Of a stretch of DNA of 64,000 nucleotides, positions 12,370-25,100 are shown one piece after another. Numbering within the stretch: the stretch's first letter is position 1; the number at the start of each line of letters is the position of its first letter. The DNA is taken from the NCBI GenBank assembly GCA_008933995.1, contig WARS01000033.1, forward strand, positions 5,201,787-5,265,786, read 5' to 3'. This DNA is from Datnioides undecimradiatus. Taxonomy: Eukaryota > Chordata > Actinopteri > Lobotiformes > Datnioididae. The translations under genes and the position numbers were made by a program. The notes under the pieces are model-generated. The model worked only from the letters and a program-made list of their open reading frames with translations. It made no database searches and had not been told where the DNA came from.

Positions 12370-12660
12370 ATGTTGTGGAGGTCAGGGGGCTCACTGTTCT
12401 GTAATGCTAATGGGCACAATGGAGGCGCGCTGCTATCAAACGAGAGAAATAACAGCAACGCCATTATTGTTTTCAGATTGATCCGGCTGTGTAAATCTGT
12501 TAGCCCTAATTGGTCCACGAAGACGGAAAACAAAGTCAATGTTCCGTTCCAAGGCCAGCTTCAATTTCCAAAGCAGATGTTCACAGATGCCGTTTTTGTC
12601 ATCGGAAGCGTCGGCATCTGCAATCAGGCTCTTTAGTGCAATGACAGGGGAACGCATGTG
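12370..12660. promoter_or_regulatory. Candidate conserved enhancer-like block
   Basis: Unique, non-repetitive sequence with ATTATTGTTTTC at 12463-12474 (SOX-like), CTAATTGG at 12506-12513 (homeodomain plus inverted CCAAT) and many further short motifs. Several overlapping ORFs here lack splice context. Confidence 0.38.
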
Positions 12661-12759
12661 TTCAGTGCTACCCTCATTAAAAGCAAAGTGCGTGGTGTGG
12701 CTTCTCTCCTCCTGTGTGACTGCACGTTGCAGCCATCCTCCGCCGGAAGCAGCGACGAC

Positions 12760-12870
12760 ACGCTCGGCTCCGTGTTATGTCATTTTGAAAGCCCGGCCCT
12801 CTTCACCGTGATTAATGATAAATCATACAGTCTGAGCCTCATGAGTCTGAGTGCTTGATGGTTCATTCTA
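12760..12870. promoter_or_regulatory. Candidate regulatory element
   Basis: Contains GATTAATGATAAATCAT around 12810-12826, a tight cluster of homeodomain/GATA-like words in unique sequence. It may be one unit with the block ending at 12660. Confidence 0.33.
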
Positions 12871-14555
12871 ATGTTTATGCATTAACACAGATCCATTAGT
12901 TGACATGCCCATAAACGTATAATGATGTCTGGAACATGTATATTGTGCCAGTGAGATGGTCTAGTTTCCCACAATATGGATCCAGGATCAAACAGAACTT
13001 TCTCCTGACATTTTCTCCTGACTGTTTGAAAATGAAAAGCCAAAGCCATCGCAGCGTTTCTGTTCAAACATAATGTAAAACTGAGTGGAAAGTAAGACGC
13101 AAATGACACTATTCTAATGCCAGCTAATGCTGAAAATGCTAAATCCTCTTCACAAGTGTCTAGTGATGAATTAGGTTGACTCCAGTTTTAAAGGCCTGTT
13201 GGTTCATTAAGTGGATCGAACCTCTTGCTTAATGAATAATGCTTGATCAACCATCAGACTTTTACGCTTTTGAGGCTGGAGAAAAACAAAACAAAACAAA
13301 AAAACTTGTTATGTGGCTTTTTATCTATTAAACTAGCAATGCCTTGCCAACGTCAAGAGTTTACTGTTTACCTTTACAGTACAATGACACATAAGCTTTC
13401 CATTTAAACGGCATAAAATGTATAGACTTGACACTTGGTTCAAGTTGTTCAGGCTGATTCTCTATTTTCTTGCCTATCTAAACAGCTGTCATGTTTCATG
13501 AATCCAGCGATGGCCTTGCCTGCAGAGCCAGAGCTGTCTTGACAAACAAACACATCTCCACTGTTATTACCGCGTTTCCATCCCTCCTCCAGTGCTTACT
13601 GCGCTGGTGACGGCGACACAAAGAGACATGAAGAGCGTGGCCCTGGAGTAGATAAACAAAGAATGCCATCGCATGTCACTACTGCTTGGACTGATGCACT
13701 GGCTGGAAATTGAGGGAGTTGGAGGGATGGCTGCGAGGCACAAACACACACATATGCACGAATACACTACACTACACACACACACACACACAAAGGCATG
13801 TCTCGGGTAATAGCTTTTCATTTGTCCCTGACATGCCTCGGTCAAGCCATCGCCTTCAGATGTCCTGTGTTAAATACCTAGGGCGAACAAGGTTGCACAT
13901 TCTGATGGGCACATTCACATTTTCAATTGAGACCTCTACAGTCTATTAAGCTCCAGGATACAGTGTGGCCTAGAGAGACAGAGAATGCCGTGAGACAGGA
14001 AATGGAGCAAATAGACTGACAAGCTGGCAAGTCGCTCATTGTTATTTTACTGGGGCCTCGGTGAGCGCTTGTCACTGCATAAAGCCTCAGTGAAGGACAT
14101 GGACGATCACGGCGCTGTCTGCTAATCAGAAGAGGGCACGGTGTATGTTTTGTTTGGTTCTGCGGTACCTCACTTCTATCACACATCAAGGCAAGACCCT
14201 GGAGCGCTGTTTGAGCTACGCAGGTGGGCAGCGATTCTGCTTCCCACATTTCAATCTGACAACACAAGAGCTCCAGGGCCTTCAAAATTTGCGGATACTG
14301 TCAGTGTTTCACCAACAATAGCAGATAAGCCACGTGATGAATGGAAATGTGCCTATATTCAGAGCTCGGGGTCCTTTCAAGATTACAAGCCAAGGAAAAG
14401 AAAAAAAAAACTTTTCCAAGCAACACTGCACATGACAGTTGTGTTTACCTAAAATCTAATTTCCTTGAAACATGATTATGACAGGCCTTTCTACTGGAGT
14501 GTGATCTGGAGTGTTTGTACACAGTGTTGAACAACTTGCTGGCATGTGTCGCTTT
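12871..14555. other. Intronic sequence with one CA repeat
   Basis: Short CA microsatellite at 13774-13792. An AAAAC repeat lies near 13285-13304. A moderately enhancer-like stretch runs from 14030 to 14130. No coding exon recognised. Confidence 0.4.
13774..13792. repeat. Short (CA)n microsatellite
   Basis: About 19 bases of CA inside a wider ACAC/ACTAC-rich stretch (13741-13792). Confidence 0.85.
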
Positions 14556-14559
14556 CTTT

Positions 14560-14770
14560 TTTGAGATCCGGCTGACGTTTTGACAGATGAGCGGTGCTGT
14601 TTTGCGGCCTGTCTGCCAACCAAGGAGCTCAGAGAGAGATGTGGAGATTATTCCTTACAAAGCCAATTAAAGAACGTTTAATGAAGATAGGCTACATCTA
14701 TCCTCCTTGACAAGGCGCACTAATTTGAAAGGGGAGTTGTCAATTTGGCTGAAAGGCCTCTATCAAAGAA
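14560..14770. promoter_or_regulatory. Candidate conserved enhancer-like block
   Basis: Unique sequence containing ACAAAGCCAATTAAAG (14657-14672) and GTTTAATGAAGATAGG just after it, with further TAATTTGAAAG at 14721. SOX-like, homeodomain and GATA-like words lie within about 80 bases. Confidence 0.38.
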
Positions 14771-17700
14771 CTGGTGTCTAAAAATAGTAGAAAAAATACG
14801 TTAACTCGTTCTTCTTTGGTGGTCTTGTTGTCCTTTTGTATGCAATGCCATATGAAACGGTGACGACATTGTCCAGATTCCAAATGTCTCTTCAAAACAC
14901 CTCAATGATTGCGCAGATGTAATGTTATATTGATCTACACAACATTGCCTCCAGGTGTACTCCAGGAAATATCCACATTCCAAAGACTCCTTTTTTGAGA
15001 TCAGCCAAAGTGAAGAATAACACTGGCTGTCTTGCTCCTGTTTTTCTCCCGGGCACTGTCTTTCAAGAGTGAAGGACAACTGTGACAAAACTGAAGAGAA
15101 GCAGCCAGATGTGCTCTCATTGTTCATGAATTGAAAAAAAGTCCAAGGTAAGAAATCTGAAGAGGGTTTGTGTCAGAGGGGAGGGCTCCTCTAGTCAATC
15201 TTCCCTTCTCTCATCTTTAGCCCCTCTCTTCCTTTCATGGTGCCTATGGTGTGTGACCTCTTGGTGAGAAGGTTGACCCGAGGCTTACTTCTAGGCCTGA
15301 CACCCACTGACAGACGACTAACCCTTGAAAGGTCAGGGCAGACGAGGCTGGGAACACCTGCTACCATACAGAACTAACACTTCCTTAAGTGCTCAGAAGA
15401 ACTGCGGGAGCACAGATCGAGTTATTGTGGGCAGGCAGGAACACCGAAGAGCAAAACAAAGTTGTTGTCAGTCAAAAGAAGTTGAAAGCAGCAGTTTGGA
15501 AGGAAAACACAGAGATGGAAATTCCTTCACTGAGCCAGCAGGAGATAAGAGCGAGTGGGGTCATGGGGGTCTACTGAGCATGCCATCATCACCGCTTCCA
15601 GTGGTTCAAGATCTTGTAGTGTCCATACTGATAATGGGAAGGTAAGAAAAGGAGGCAGACATAGTTTTGAAGCTGCTGTCTAACTCTTGAAATTGATATC
15701 AGGACTCACAGTGATATCTTGTCCTGTTGTGGTTCTTTAAGCAAGGTCATCTCACCACATCCCTCACCAGTATCTGGTCAGCCATTAGCTATTGCTCTCT
15801 GACCCCGAGTCCATTTATATAAGTGGGTTTAGAGACGTACGTGGCAAAGCATATAAGCTGCAGGCTTTGAAATATTCTCCGGTTTAGCGAATCAATGTCC
15901 CAAGGTTGGGTAAACAAAGCGTAAACCAGACGCAGTTAAAACTCCAACCAAAATGAATAGAGGATGTAGTACACCGGTACTAATCTGTGTTCCTGATAGT
16001 ATAAAACTGAACTCAGGAAAATACTATGAGCTTAAAAGGAAAAGCCACACATTCCATGCTAACATGCCAGCTTATATCTGGCTCAACACAGGCACAAGTT
16101 TCTAATCTTCAAAAGCCGGTTTTATAAGTGCGTAATGAGTGAGACCACAATAGAAAAACAAACCATTTATTTTCCTCCCCCGGAGAGTAAGTGGAACCAT
16201 ATGCAACTGTGCAGAGCCAGATCCTAACATCTGGGCGGCATGAGAGAATCAAAGCCAAGTGGTGCTGTGGACCCCAGTGAACCACAGCAACCTTTGCCTG
16301 CCCTGACAGAACTTGACTCAATGGAAAAACAGGTTGGAACCATGTTCTCCTGAGCGTCTGAGTTTCCTCTCGCCTTTTTTTCAGGATAATTGCTAATCAA
16401 AAGGGGACTGTCGGCGAAGCTCCGGGCACAGTCCACAGCAGTAATCATTGGCAGCTGGGAGTCTGACTTCCATAAAAACAGCTGGAACAGGCCATGGAGA
16501 ATTCCTGTGAAACTCTTTCTTTAATATTGGCTGGAGGTCACAGACAGTGTCATCCTGGGAGGGGATTTGTACTGACCAAGTATGGTATACCTCTCGATTG
16601 CTACCATGGGACGTTACCATGAGACGGCACAAAAAAGAGCAATATCTGTTTACTGGTTCGTTTGACTGCTGTACATTATTTAGCTGGCGCCTCTATACAG
16701 GACTTTGTTTCTGCTCTGAATACACAACAGGGTGATGAAATCTACTGATTAACAACACTCAGGCAAAGCCTGCTTTAATAGCCTTTAGCTAGTCTGCATT
16801 ACTCTCCAGCCAACAACAAAGAAACATTCTTATCAGACCAAGCAGGCTGAGGTTAAGAAGCTGCACCACCTGAGGGCTATGTATTCTAGCTGGGGATTTA
16901 ACGTCTTACACTAAGCCACTCTCCTTCTTGCTCTCATGCTCCATTCCTCCCTTGTTCCCTTGGATCACATTCAGCCACCAAACAAACAGGAGGAAATGGC
17001 TCTGGAGACAATAAAAAAAACTTTTACAAGATCAACTAGTATGTTTATTAACTTGCAAACAATATCTCGCTTTGGAACGGTTCAGCTGCAGAGTTTATGT
17101 GCTATGATTGCTGGGTGGATGGCAAGATGAATGCACACAAAGGACAGATTTTTGCATGCCCCGGAGGTGCAATCATGTATTTTAATACTCAACAAAGATA
17201 AGGTTGAGCACCGAGCATACTTGTCCTCTGGGAGCGATGAGGGGTGGGGCCGCCTCCCTCATGTCCAAACACATTATGCCAGAAGGGTTGTGGCCATGCT
17301 AATTTATTCCTGAGTGGTCCTTAGGGAGAGTGTCTAGTCATAAAGACCCTGTCAGCCCCTCCCCTCAGTGGGTACCACAGTCTGGAGGCAGAGCCTCCCT
17401 GGAGAGGTGGGCCCTGCAGGCATATTCTAGAGAGTAATAATGCCACTGTCAGCTGTCTGGGCACCTTGAGAGCTTAAGCCCACTGCAGATAAGGTTGGAA
17501 CAGCAGTGTGGCATGACTTGACATATGACATAATCCATGTTAAGGTGGGGTTAAGGCTGCAAATAGAGGATGGATGCCTGTCTCCATCCTTCCATTTCCT
17601 CTTACCAGCGCCGACTGTGTAATGGCCCCTACACGGTATAGGCCTAATCATGAGAGGGAGATAGCTCCTCATTACAGCAGCCCTAGGAGGGAGCTGCTGG

Positions 17701-18185
17701 CTTGTCAACATGGAGCCAAAGAGGACGCAGGCTGCTTGCTCCATTCAGCCACACTAGAATAATGTCAAATGAACTGACTGCTGGGAGCCTATGAGACACC
17801 CAAGGAACCACTTTATCTTCTTCATTAAAACCAGTTTAGAGAGCAAGTGGGGAGGGAAAAAAAATCCATTTTCCTTAAAAGTCTCCAGAACAGACGGAAC
17901 AAAATTAATTGCACCATTAGGCCCCCAATAGACAATGCTGGTGTGGTTTTCCTTCACAGATGTATGCGTGCCTGCACATAGTTCCTAAAAATGCAATTAC
18001 CGTTTTACATAAAAATAAAGTTTGATTTAAAGGGCAATAAACACAGACACAACTGCATTACTCCAAAGAAGACCACGTTTTTTCACTTTGTATGTTTCTC
18101 TTAATAATTTTGTTTGAGAGAAGAACTCGGCCCATTACAGGTAAAGCGCAACCATACAACCTCAATATGAAAGATGACGATTTTA
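14771..18185. other. Intronic sequence, no gene seen
   Basis: The minus-strand ORFs at 14801-15127 and 17427-17744 and the plus-strand ORF at 15325-15645 show no domains and no convincing splice sites. The stretch 17430-17700 is unique and CNE-like. No transposon or long repeat recognised. Confidence 0.4.
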
Positions 18186-18189
18186 AAAA

Positions 18190-18450
18190 AAACACTCTGC
18201 AGGGGAAGAAAATGAATCGAGCTGTTTTATGGGCTTTGGAACCAATTGCCTAGGAGCAAAATGTCAGCTAAATGAAGCCAACGTGCACAACTACTCAGTC
18301 AGCAGATTGGCTTATGGAGGCCTTTACATTACCTGTCATTTACTCTTAAATTATTGTTCTTGTTTGCCTTTGGCAAGCAATTAATGGGCTTTCATCTGGC
18401 AACTAATTGCTATTAGTGTATCTCACCAGAGATCTACACATAAGAAATGC
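18190..18450. promoter_or_regulatory. Strong candidate conserved enhancer
   Basis: One of the most enhancer-like stretches. It has TTATTGTTCTTGTTTG (18351-18366, SOX/FOX-like), CAATTAATGG (18378-18387) and CTAATTGC (18413-18420) in repeat-free sequence. A small dyad TTGCC-TTT-GGCAA sits between them (18364-18376). Conservation not tested. Confidence 0.42.
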
Positions 18451-19890
18451 ACTGTTAGTCTGCAAAGCCCCCTGCACAATAATGACTCACTCATCCTCTG
18501 TGTCGTGATCCAAGGAAAAGTGAGCTGCTTTCACTGAGAACTCATGGGAGAGGTCAAAGATAAGTAGTCCCACAACGTGACGCACATCCCGCTTGCCCCC
18601 ATTAAAGACGATGTACCAGTTCCATTTTTCCACTAAGCTAATGGTGAATATTGTTCGCCAGGATCAGTGGCATTTGTGTGGACTGCGGTGGGAAAGTGAT
18701 TACTCTGAGATGAACCAGCAACTAGAAGAAGGGGCTCAGCTTCAGGAGTAGTTCCCTGCACACTGACATGGTGGGCTCAGGAGAGAGCATCACATCTTGG
18801 ACCAGGAAACCTTTGCTACAGAATTATGCTGATCGATGAACCTCTCTGATTGGAGCTTAGTACCCTGGTGCCTCGCCACTAAGAAAACACGTCTTCTTCC
18901 TTTCATTGTCTTTCCCAATCCTAAACCTACCCCCTCGGTCCCAATGCTATAAGCTATGTGCACCCCCTGTCCAGAAACCCAGCATGTGATTTGAGGGAGA
19001 CTGAATCATAGTGAAAGATTAAGGGGATTTCAGGGGGGATTGGAAGCTTGTGGTTTTGTATGTGCACGGGGGGGAGGTAGGCCTGCTGGGCACAATAGCA
19101 GTAAGGGCTCCCCAGGCCATTAGCGCAGGTCCCCAGGACACGGTGGTATTGTAGGCCCCCGCAGAGGAGAGCTCAGCTGGAGCTTCACATCTCACTGCCT
19201 CACAGCCAAGAACCCCCCCTCCATCCCCCATTAGAGTAGATAAGGTTCCTAGCGGCAAGTAGCACGCAAACACACTCACATTCATGTTCAAGTGTATGCG
19301 TGAGCCACCCGGAGTAATGTCTTTGCCAGGAGTCATGGGGCGGCTGCAGACACACTTCAGTATCTGGGGTTGTTGTGGCTGCTTTGTCAACAGTTTCACT
19401 TTCTTTGTGAGCATTGTTTGTGATTTATAGCCAGCAGCAAAACAGAAATATAAAACAGAGTCATATTGATTTTTTTACTGTCTATGTGCGTCATAACTTT
19501 TTCCTAGTTCCACACAAAATGTGAAAATTAATACAAACTGTAAAGTGACTTCGATTTGAACCCTACTGTCGCTTGTTATTGCTTGCTTTTTTCATAAGCA
19601 ACCCCACTGGCAGCCTAAACTAAAAAAGCATTTGGGGAATCATAAAAGATGCTATTATAATGGATTTTGACCACAGATTTTTTTTTTCCTCGGTCTAAGC
19701 CAGACTTGGGGGAATACAACAATTATGAAAACATTGCAGGGGCCTCTGTTTTTTTAGGAAGGTAGTTTCAATAGACAGCACTTCTTCAGGAAGAAAAATG
19801 TCCCTTTCCTCCTCCTTCTTTAGTCTGTCGCCCACCCAACCCCACACCTCCCTCTTCCCCTCACAGCCCCTCTCTGTATCCCTCGCATGG
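18451..19890. other. Intronic spacer, no gene seen
   Basis: The ORF at 19019-19414 (minus, 131 codons) is the longest here. Its translation has no family resemblance and it lies across a G-rich patch (19068-19078). T-run at 19678-19688. Confidence 0.4.
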
Positions 19891-19894
19891 CCTG

Positions 19895-20045
19895 CCGCGC
19901 TCCTTTAATGAGTAGCTGGAAATGACAGCTTTAATCACCGCCTGTGGCCACGGCGAAGGGCCCGTTAATGATAGAAAAGAACAGAGGGCCATTTGCATCA
20001 ATCAGTCCTAAATCACTTTTTATGATAATGCAGTAGAGAGGGAGG
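19895..20045. promoter_or_regulatory. Candidate octamer/PBX-HOX enhancer
   Basis: Perfect octamer ATTTGCAT at 19991-19998 overlaps ATCAATCA at 19997-20004, a PBX/HOX-like composite. CTTTAATCA and GTTAATGATAG words lie upstream. Unique sequence. Confidence 0.42.
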
Positions 20046-22900
20046 AGAGGCTACCCAGATGACTCCTGCATGATGATGATGAGGCTCTCCCCACCCGTGT
20101 ACCCGTGGAGGTTTTCTTAAAGGGATACACCAGCTGATCTAGACTGCTGCTACAGCGTGCCCTGGCACGGCTATCAGGAAACCCATTTGTAGAGCGCCGG
20201 GGCGTCCTCCCCAGATACTTACCCGACGAGATGCCGACAGTTTGGTTCCTGTAATAGTGCCGTAAAGAAGGGCGCTCATTACACAGACCTTGAGGTTTTA
20301 CATTGATCACTGTCGCCCCAGTGTGTGATTTTAGAACCGGAAGCAGAACAGGTGTGACGTGTAACACACAGCGTCTGTATCTTGTGTGAGTGAATGCGTG
20401 GCCCATCGTGCCTTCTCACCTCTATTTACACAGACGTTGCTATGTCTATTTCGGTTGCTGTTTGTCGGTTCATACAGACCGATGGTACAACATTTCCACT
20501 TTGGTATGTAATGGGGGCTTTTATTCTTAAACATTAATATCTTAATGTGCATGGTTATGTGCTCTGAATTGTGCTTTAAAGGCAGGGCCTGTTCCTTGGC
20601 TGTAATTTTGCTGTAGGCAAAATAACCCAGAGAGCTTCAAATCAGGTTAGGAGTGTCTCTTTGAGCTGTGTGGACCAGATTAGCTAAAATACTTGCTATG
20701 CTAATCAACCCCGACTGTAAGAGGTGAAACCTAACAGAGGGGGGAATTGTTGATGGTTGCTTGAGGGTTTGAAACTCTGGCACATTGCCAAAAGGGCAAA
20801 AGTAACATTGCTTGCTTTTGCTTCTGACAAATTCAAACACTGTACGTACAAAGTGCAATTAAAATTTTATGTGACTACTTCTATAACAAGCAAAGTTAGA
20901 ATTAATTTAGAGTTAAATTTAGCCCTCTACTTTAAACCAGTCACCTTGTGGAGCCACAAACCGCTCCCAGCTCCTGCCACGCTTGGATCGCTCTCTGAAA
21001 GTCCCGCTACAGAAAGTTGTAAAGCACCATCTGTGATGTGTGCTGGATGTCCTATGGACGCTCCTACACTGTGAGCAGAGGATGTTGCCGTCACCAGTGG
21101 CAGGGATGGAGAGTGACAGTTGTGTCGGTACAGTCAGACACCCTGTGCAATTTTCAATGCATTCATTCACGCACGGGTCAGGTCACCGGTGCTGAATTTC
21201 GGAAGTTTGAGGCCCACAGTGATGGTGTGTAAATCTACACAGGCAGCAGCACTGCAGGCTGCTGGTGACTGTGCGATGTATACTGTCACACAACACTCAT
21301 AGCAAAAGCTGCTACTCCCTTGTCACCTGTCCATGCTGCGTTCAGGAACAGCAGAAACAGTCACACAACACCTTGACCGCTCCTTTTAAAATGTCGTACA
21401 ATGTCATAGTGTAGGTACTTGTCACTTATAGCTGAAAAGCTCAAGTTTAAGGCCAAACATTACTCAAAGAGTAGTGACAACTCAGAAATGGTGACGTATG
21501 ACATATAGATCAGGTATTGTATTAGCAACAGATTTTGTATTGATTTACTGATGATTCTTAATATTTGTCTTTAATACATATTTGTCAGGATATTGCAAAA
21601 ACAGGATTTGAAATACAGATACAGAGTATTTTGTATTTCAAGTCACATGACATTTTAAAAATCTTAATTTGATCCTGTGCCACTGCACGATTTACGTGCA
21701 TTTAATGTAATCTAAAGTTAAAGACGAGCAAAAGCATGTTGTTCTCCATGAGAACATATACGGATACTGATGAACACAATATTTAGGTCAAACTGAGAAT
21801 AAAAATATCCAGTAAATCAAAACTGAATAATTAACTGCACTTAAGAATACAGTATTTCACTGGGCACACAATGCATGTCATTCAGTGGGAATGGCGTGTA
21901 CATTAAACGAATGAACCCAAAACTACTGCTCTTCAAAAGGAGACAGAGCAGCTGTGCAGCCGCTGACAGCCCTCTGTGTGGGTTCAATAAAACGCTCAGA
22001 AAAAGCAGACTGACGATCGACTTTCCCTCCACTCACAATCACACATGACCTACAGAGAAGCACTGATGCACTTGAGGTTTCCTCACACTAGTATAAGAGT
22101 GGAAAAGGCATTGCTATCTCTTTCATTTAGTCAACAATCTATCTGCTGTTTAATTACAAGTGATGTGACATTTTCTGTTTCCATAATTAATTCAGAAGTG
22201 CTCTGATTAAATGCAATCAATTCAATTGTTAACACAGCAGGGGTTGCTGCACAAAGATCATCCGTGGAAGTATAATGAATGCAATCAGATGACATAACAT
22301 CGCATTTGCATATTGTTGTATTGAAACACAGAAAGGAAATATAATGCCTGATTAAACCATATGCTTCCTCTGTACGTATACTCATCTGCTTAAGAAGAAC
22401 AGGTATTATAATGATATTTAATGATGAGGTTGCGTAAGGAGCTGTGTTAGTAAATGCTGGAATCCAAAAGCAATGAGTCTAAAGTCTGTCCTGACGCACG
22501 CCCCGAGTATTTCCATCAAGTCCAGTGAAAGGTGATTCAAAACAATGATGAAAGAAAGTGTACACTTACCTCACACACCACCAAGCCCTTTCTGTAAGTA
22601 ATGATAATCCTAGCCTCTGTGCCACAGAGGAGGTGAAATGAATATCAAGGCGATATTCCAGAAAAATAAAAAATAAAAAACAAAGTAAAAGACTCCCCTT
22701 TGAAAAAAGGAAAAAAAAAAAGAGAATTCAAATGTCCATGAACGCCTGAATAATGGGCTGAAAGGCTTGTCAGTGTCTGGCAGTTTAAAATGGCAGAACA
22801 AAACATACCAATTTGTCACAAAAGGAGACTCTGACAAGCGCAGAATCCTCACCAACACACAGACAGGCATGACAATGCCCCTTCAGGCTATTGCCTACTT
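20046..22900. other. Intronic spacer, no gene seen
   Basis: The minus-strand ORF 20020-20406 reads Ser/Arg/Thr-rich with no family. The stretch 21300-22600 is AT-rich and plain. A-rich runs lie near 22660-22722. Confidence 0.4.
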
Positions 22901-22903
22901 CTG

Positions 22904-22943
22904 CTCACTCTCTCTCGCTCTCTCTCTCTCACCTACTCTCTCT
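22904..22943. repeat. (CT)n microsatellite
   Basis: Imperfect CT repeat of about 40 bases. Confidence 0.88.
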
Positions 22944-23235
22944 CCACCACAGATGGCTTCTTGTGAGTGCAGGGGAGGGCACGGCTGTTCCACAGTAATC
23001 CCCAGCCACACAGACGGAAAAGCTTGTTAGAGCACTTGCTGATCACCACAAAAAGTCAAACCAGAGCCAGGGAAAGGTCACCAGGAATTAGGCTATGCTC
23101 AAACTCCAAAGGCTTGCCTAATTCCCCTGATAAGCCCCTTTGAAACTCAACCTGTTCTGGCTGTGCCATGGGCTCAGCCTTGCCTAGAACTAAAACCCTC
23201 CACTAAATCTAGCTGGAACTCATTTACACAGAGGA

Positions 23236-23266
23236 ACACACACATACACACACACACACACACACA
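23236..23266. repeat. (CA)n microsatellite
   Basis: About 30 bases of CA with one ATA interruption. Confidence 0.9.
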
Positions 23267-23269
23267 GCT

Positions 23270-24890
23270 GCACACACCGCTGACAGAACAGGCAAGGCTT
23301 TTCCCAATGACTAGACTAGAACAATCGACGAAAGAATCAATGATTCCCAACGTGTGTGAAAGGAATTGAAGCTGCCTCGGTGCAGCACAAGGGCTTTAAG
23401 ACTGAGCTCCTTTGGACGTGAGGAAGCTTTGAAGCTGGAATGGGCCCTGGTTTGGGCTTCAGGCCGCTGTTGTTGTCAATTATCCACTTTGAAAAGCACA
23501 CCAGAGAAAAAAATAGAAACTCCCGGAAAGTGAAAAAAGCAGAGAGTGAAAGGAGACTTGTGGGGCGCGAGCAGTGAAGTTTTGTGCAACGTCAGAATTC
23601 AAATGGTCCTGAGCTCTTGCAGTTCCTAAACCAAACAAATCAAACAATATGTGCTGGATTTGTAGAAACGCAAGCCCCCAGGCAAACAAATGTAAACTGT
23701 CTACCCGTGTTGGAACAGCCCAGTGTTTTCACACTCACAGACACTGTTTACATTATTTTAATTTCCACCCTCGCAGAATCATTTCAAACTATTACAGTGG
23801 CAGTATTTGCATAGTCCTTCCTCTCTTTCACTTCCTCTGTGACACATGTAGACATACCACGGGGGTAAATAAGAAACCCTCCTGAGGGAGAAAAGAAATA
23901 ATTTAACAAAAGAGGACTGATGTTTATATTCGAGCGCGCCGCTGCCCTTATTCTCACAGAAAAAGCTCTTAACAGTGACACTGAGAAAGAAAAGAGGAAA
24001 GGCCTTGACAGCCCAGTGCCTGTAAACACGGTGCGTTTCCCTTGATATGGAAAAGTGTTGGCCTTAACTTTCTATTCAGCCAAAGCAAAGTGCCCAGGAG
24101 CTCAGAGTTTTAACACATCCCCCATATAAACACAGCAGATCCTGCCCTCCAGATAGAGCTAGTGGTAGGCGTGCAGTGATAGCATTGCCACGAGAGTCAA
24201 CTTGTCTTTTATGTGGTAAGAATGGCCAACACTGTACTACTGCCACTTCCCTGCAGAAAAGGGAGCTGAGATACAAAGAGTAAATTATTGCATTCCTTGT
24301 CAGTTCACGTCTGAAACTAACAAGACGAGCACTTATTTCTGTCAACATCTTAATTATATACTACAAGCCCAACACTTTGCTCAAGTGTGGAGTTTAGCGA
24401 GAGAACTATGGCACCCACAGCCAATAATCTGGCTGTTGTGATCATGTGATGTGCAAGCTGTTTGGCCCTGGGCGCCTGTCTGCGGAATGATGAAAACACT
24501 TGTTTTATTGTCACTGCAGTGAAGTATCTCTCCCCCTGTCGTGTCAGACTTGATATTAATCACCACCACGGAAAAATCAGCTTTGCCACCAACTGACACA
24601 ACAGTTGTGACAAGAATGCTGCGCGCAGCCTGGACGAGATAGGCAAAAACAGGCTTTAATTACTTTATCGCCTGTTCCTAAGTACGGATGGATGTGTTGT
24701 TCCCATGGTGGTTTGCCAAAGAGAACTGACTGCATTTTAGAGCAGGCAAGATAAGCCATAGCAATTCATTTGGTGCAGCTGAGTATTGTTCGAACTCATG
24801 GGGCGTTATTTGAATTTCAACTTAAGATCCAACAATACCAAATGTATTTTACGATTTAACAATGAGGCATATTCACATTTAGCATCTCAA
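23270..24890. other. Intronic spacer, no gene seen
   Basis: Unique sequence. Overlapping short ORFs on both strands, none recognisable. No strong regulatory block stands out. Confidence 0.4.
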
Positions 24891-24899
24891 AGTCAAGAG

Positions 24900-25100
24900 C
24901 TTGAGTTGAGCTGTTTTTTTTTTTTTTTAAAGGTTGGCTTTTATTTGATAGAAGGCTGAACAGAGACGACTGGAAAAGAAGGGGGAAAGAAACTAACACG
25001 CAACAAAAGTTCTGCTGCTGCACGTGAACCAGGGATGATTGGGTTCAAGTTCATAGTCTCAGCGGCAAGAATGCTGGAGTTGAATGCTTCACAGAGAAAA
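24900..25100 (-). mobile_element. Possible decayed SINE-like repeat
   Basis: A T17 run is followed by a Pol III B-box-like GGTTCAAGTTC near 25040 and a layout resembling a common fish dispersed repeat whose tRNA-like end carries a GGATTCGAAC-type box. Read on the minus strand the T-run would be a poly(A) tail. The match is to a remembered family pattern and the copy is very degraded. Confidence 0.25.

Noticed and set aside
12194..12404. ORFs over the long CA repeat.
   Set aside because: They read the microsatellite as HTHT and VCVC; repeat by-products.
19019..19414. 131-codon minus-strand ORF.
   Set aside because: No recognisable motif, low-complexity G-rich patch inside, no splice sites that fit.
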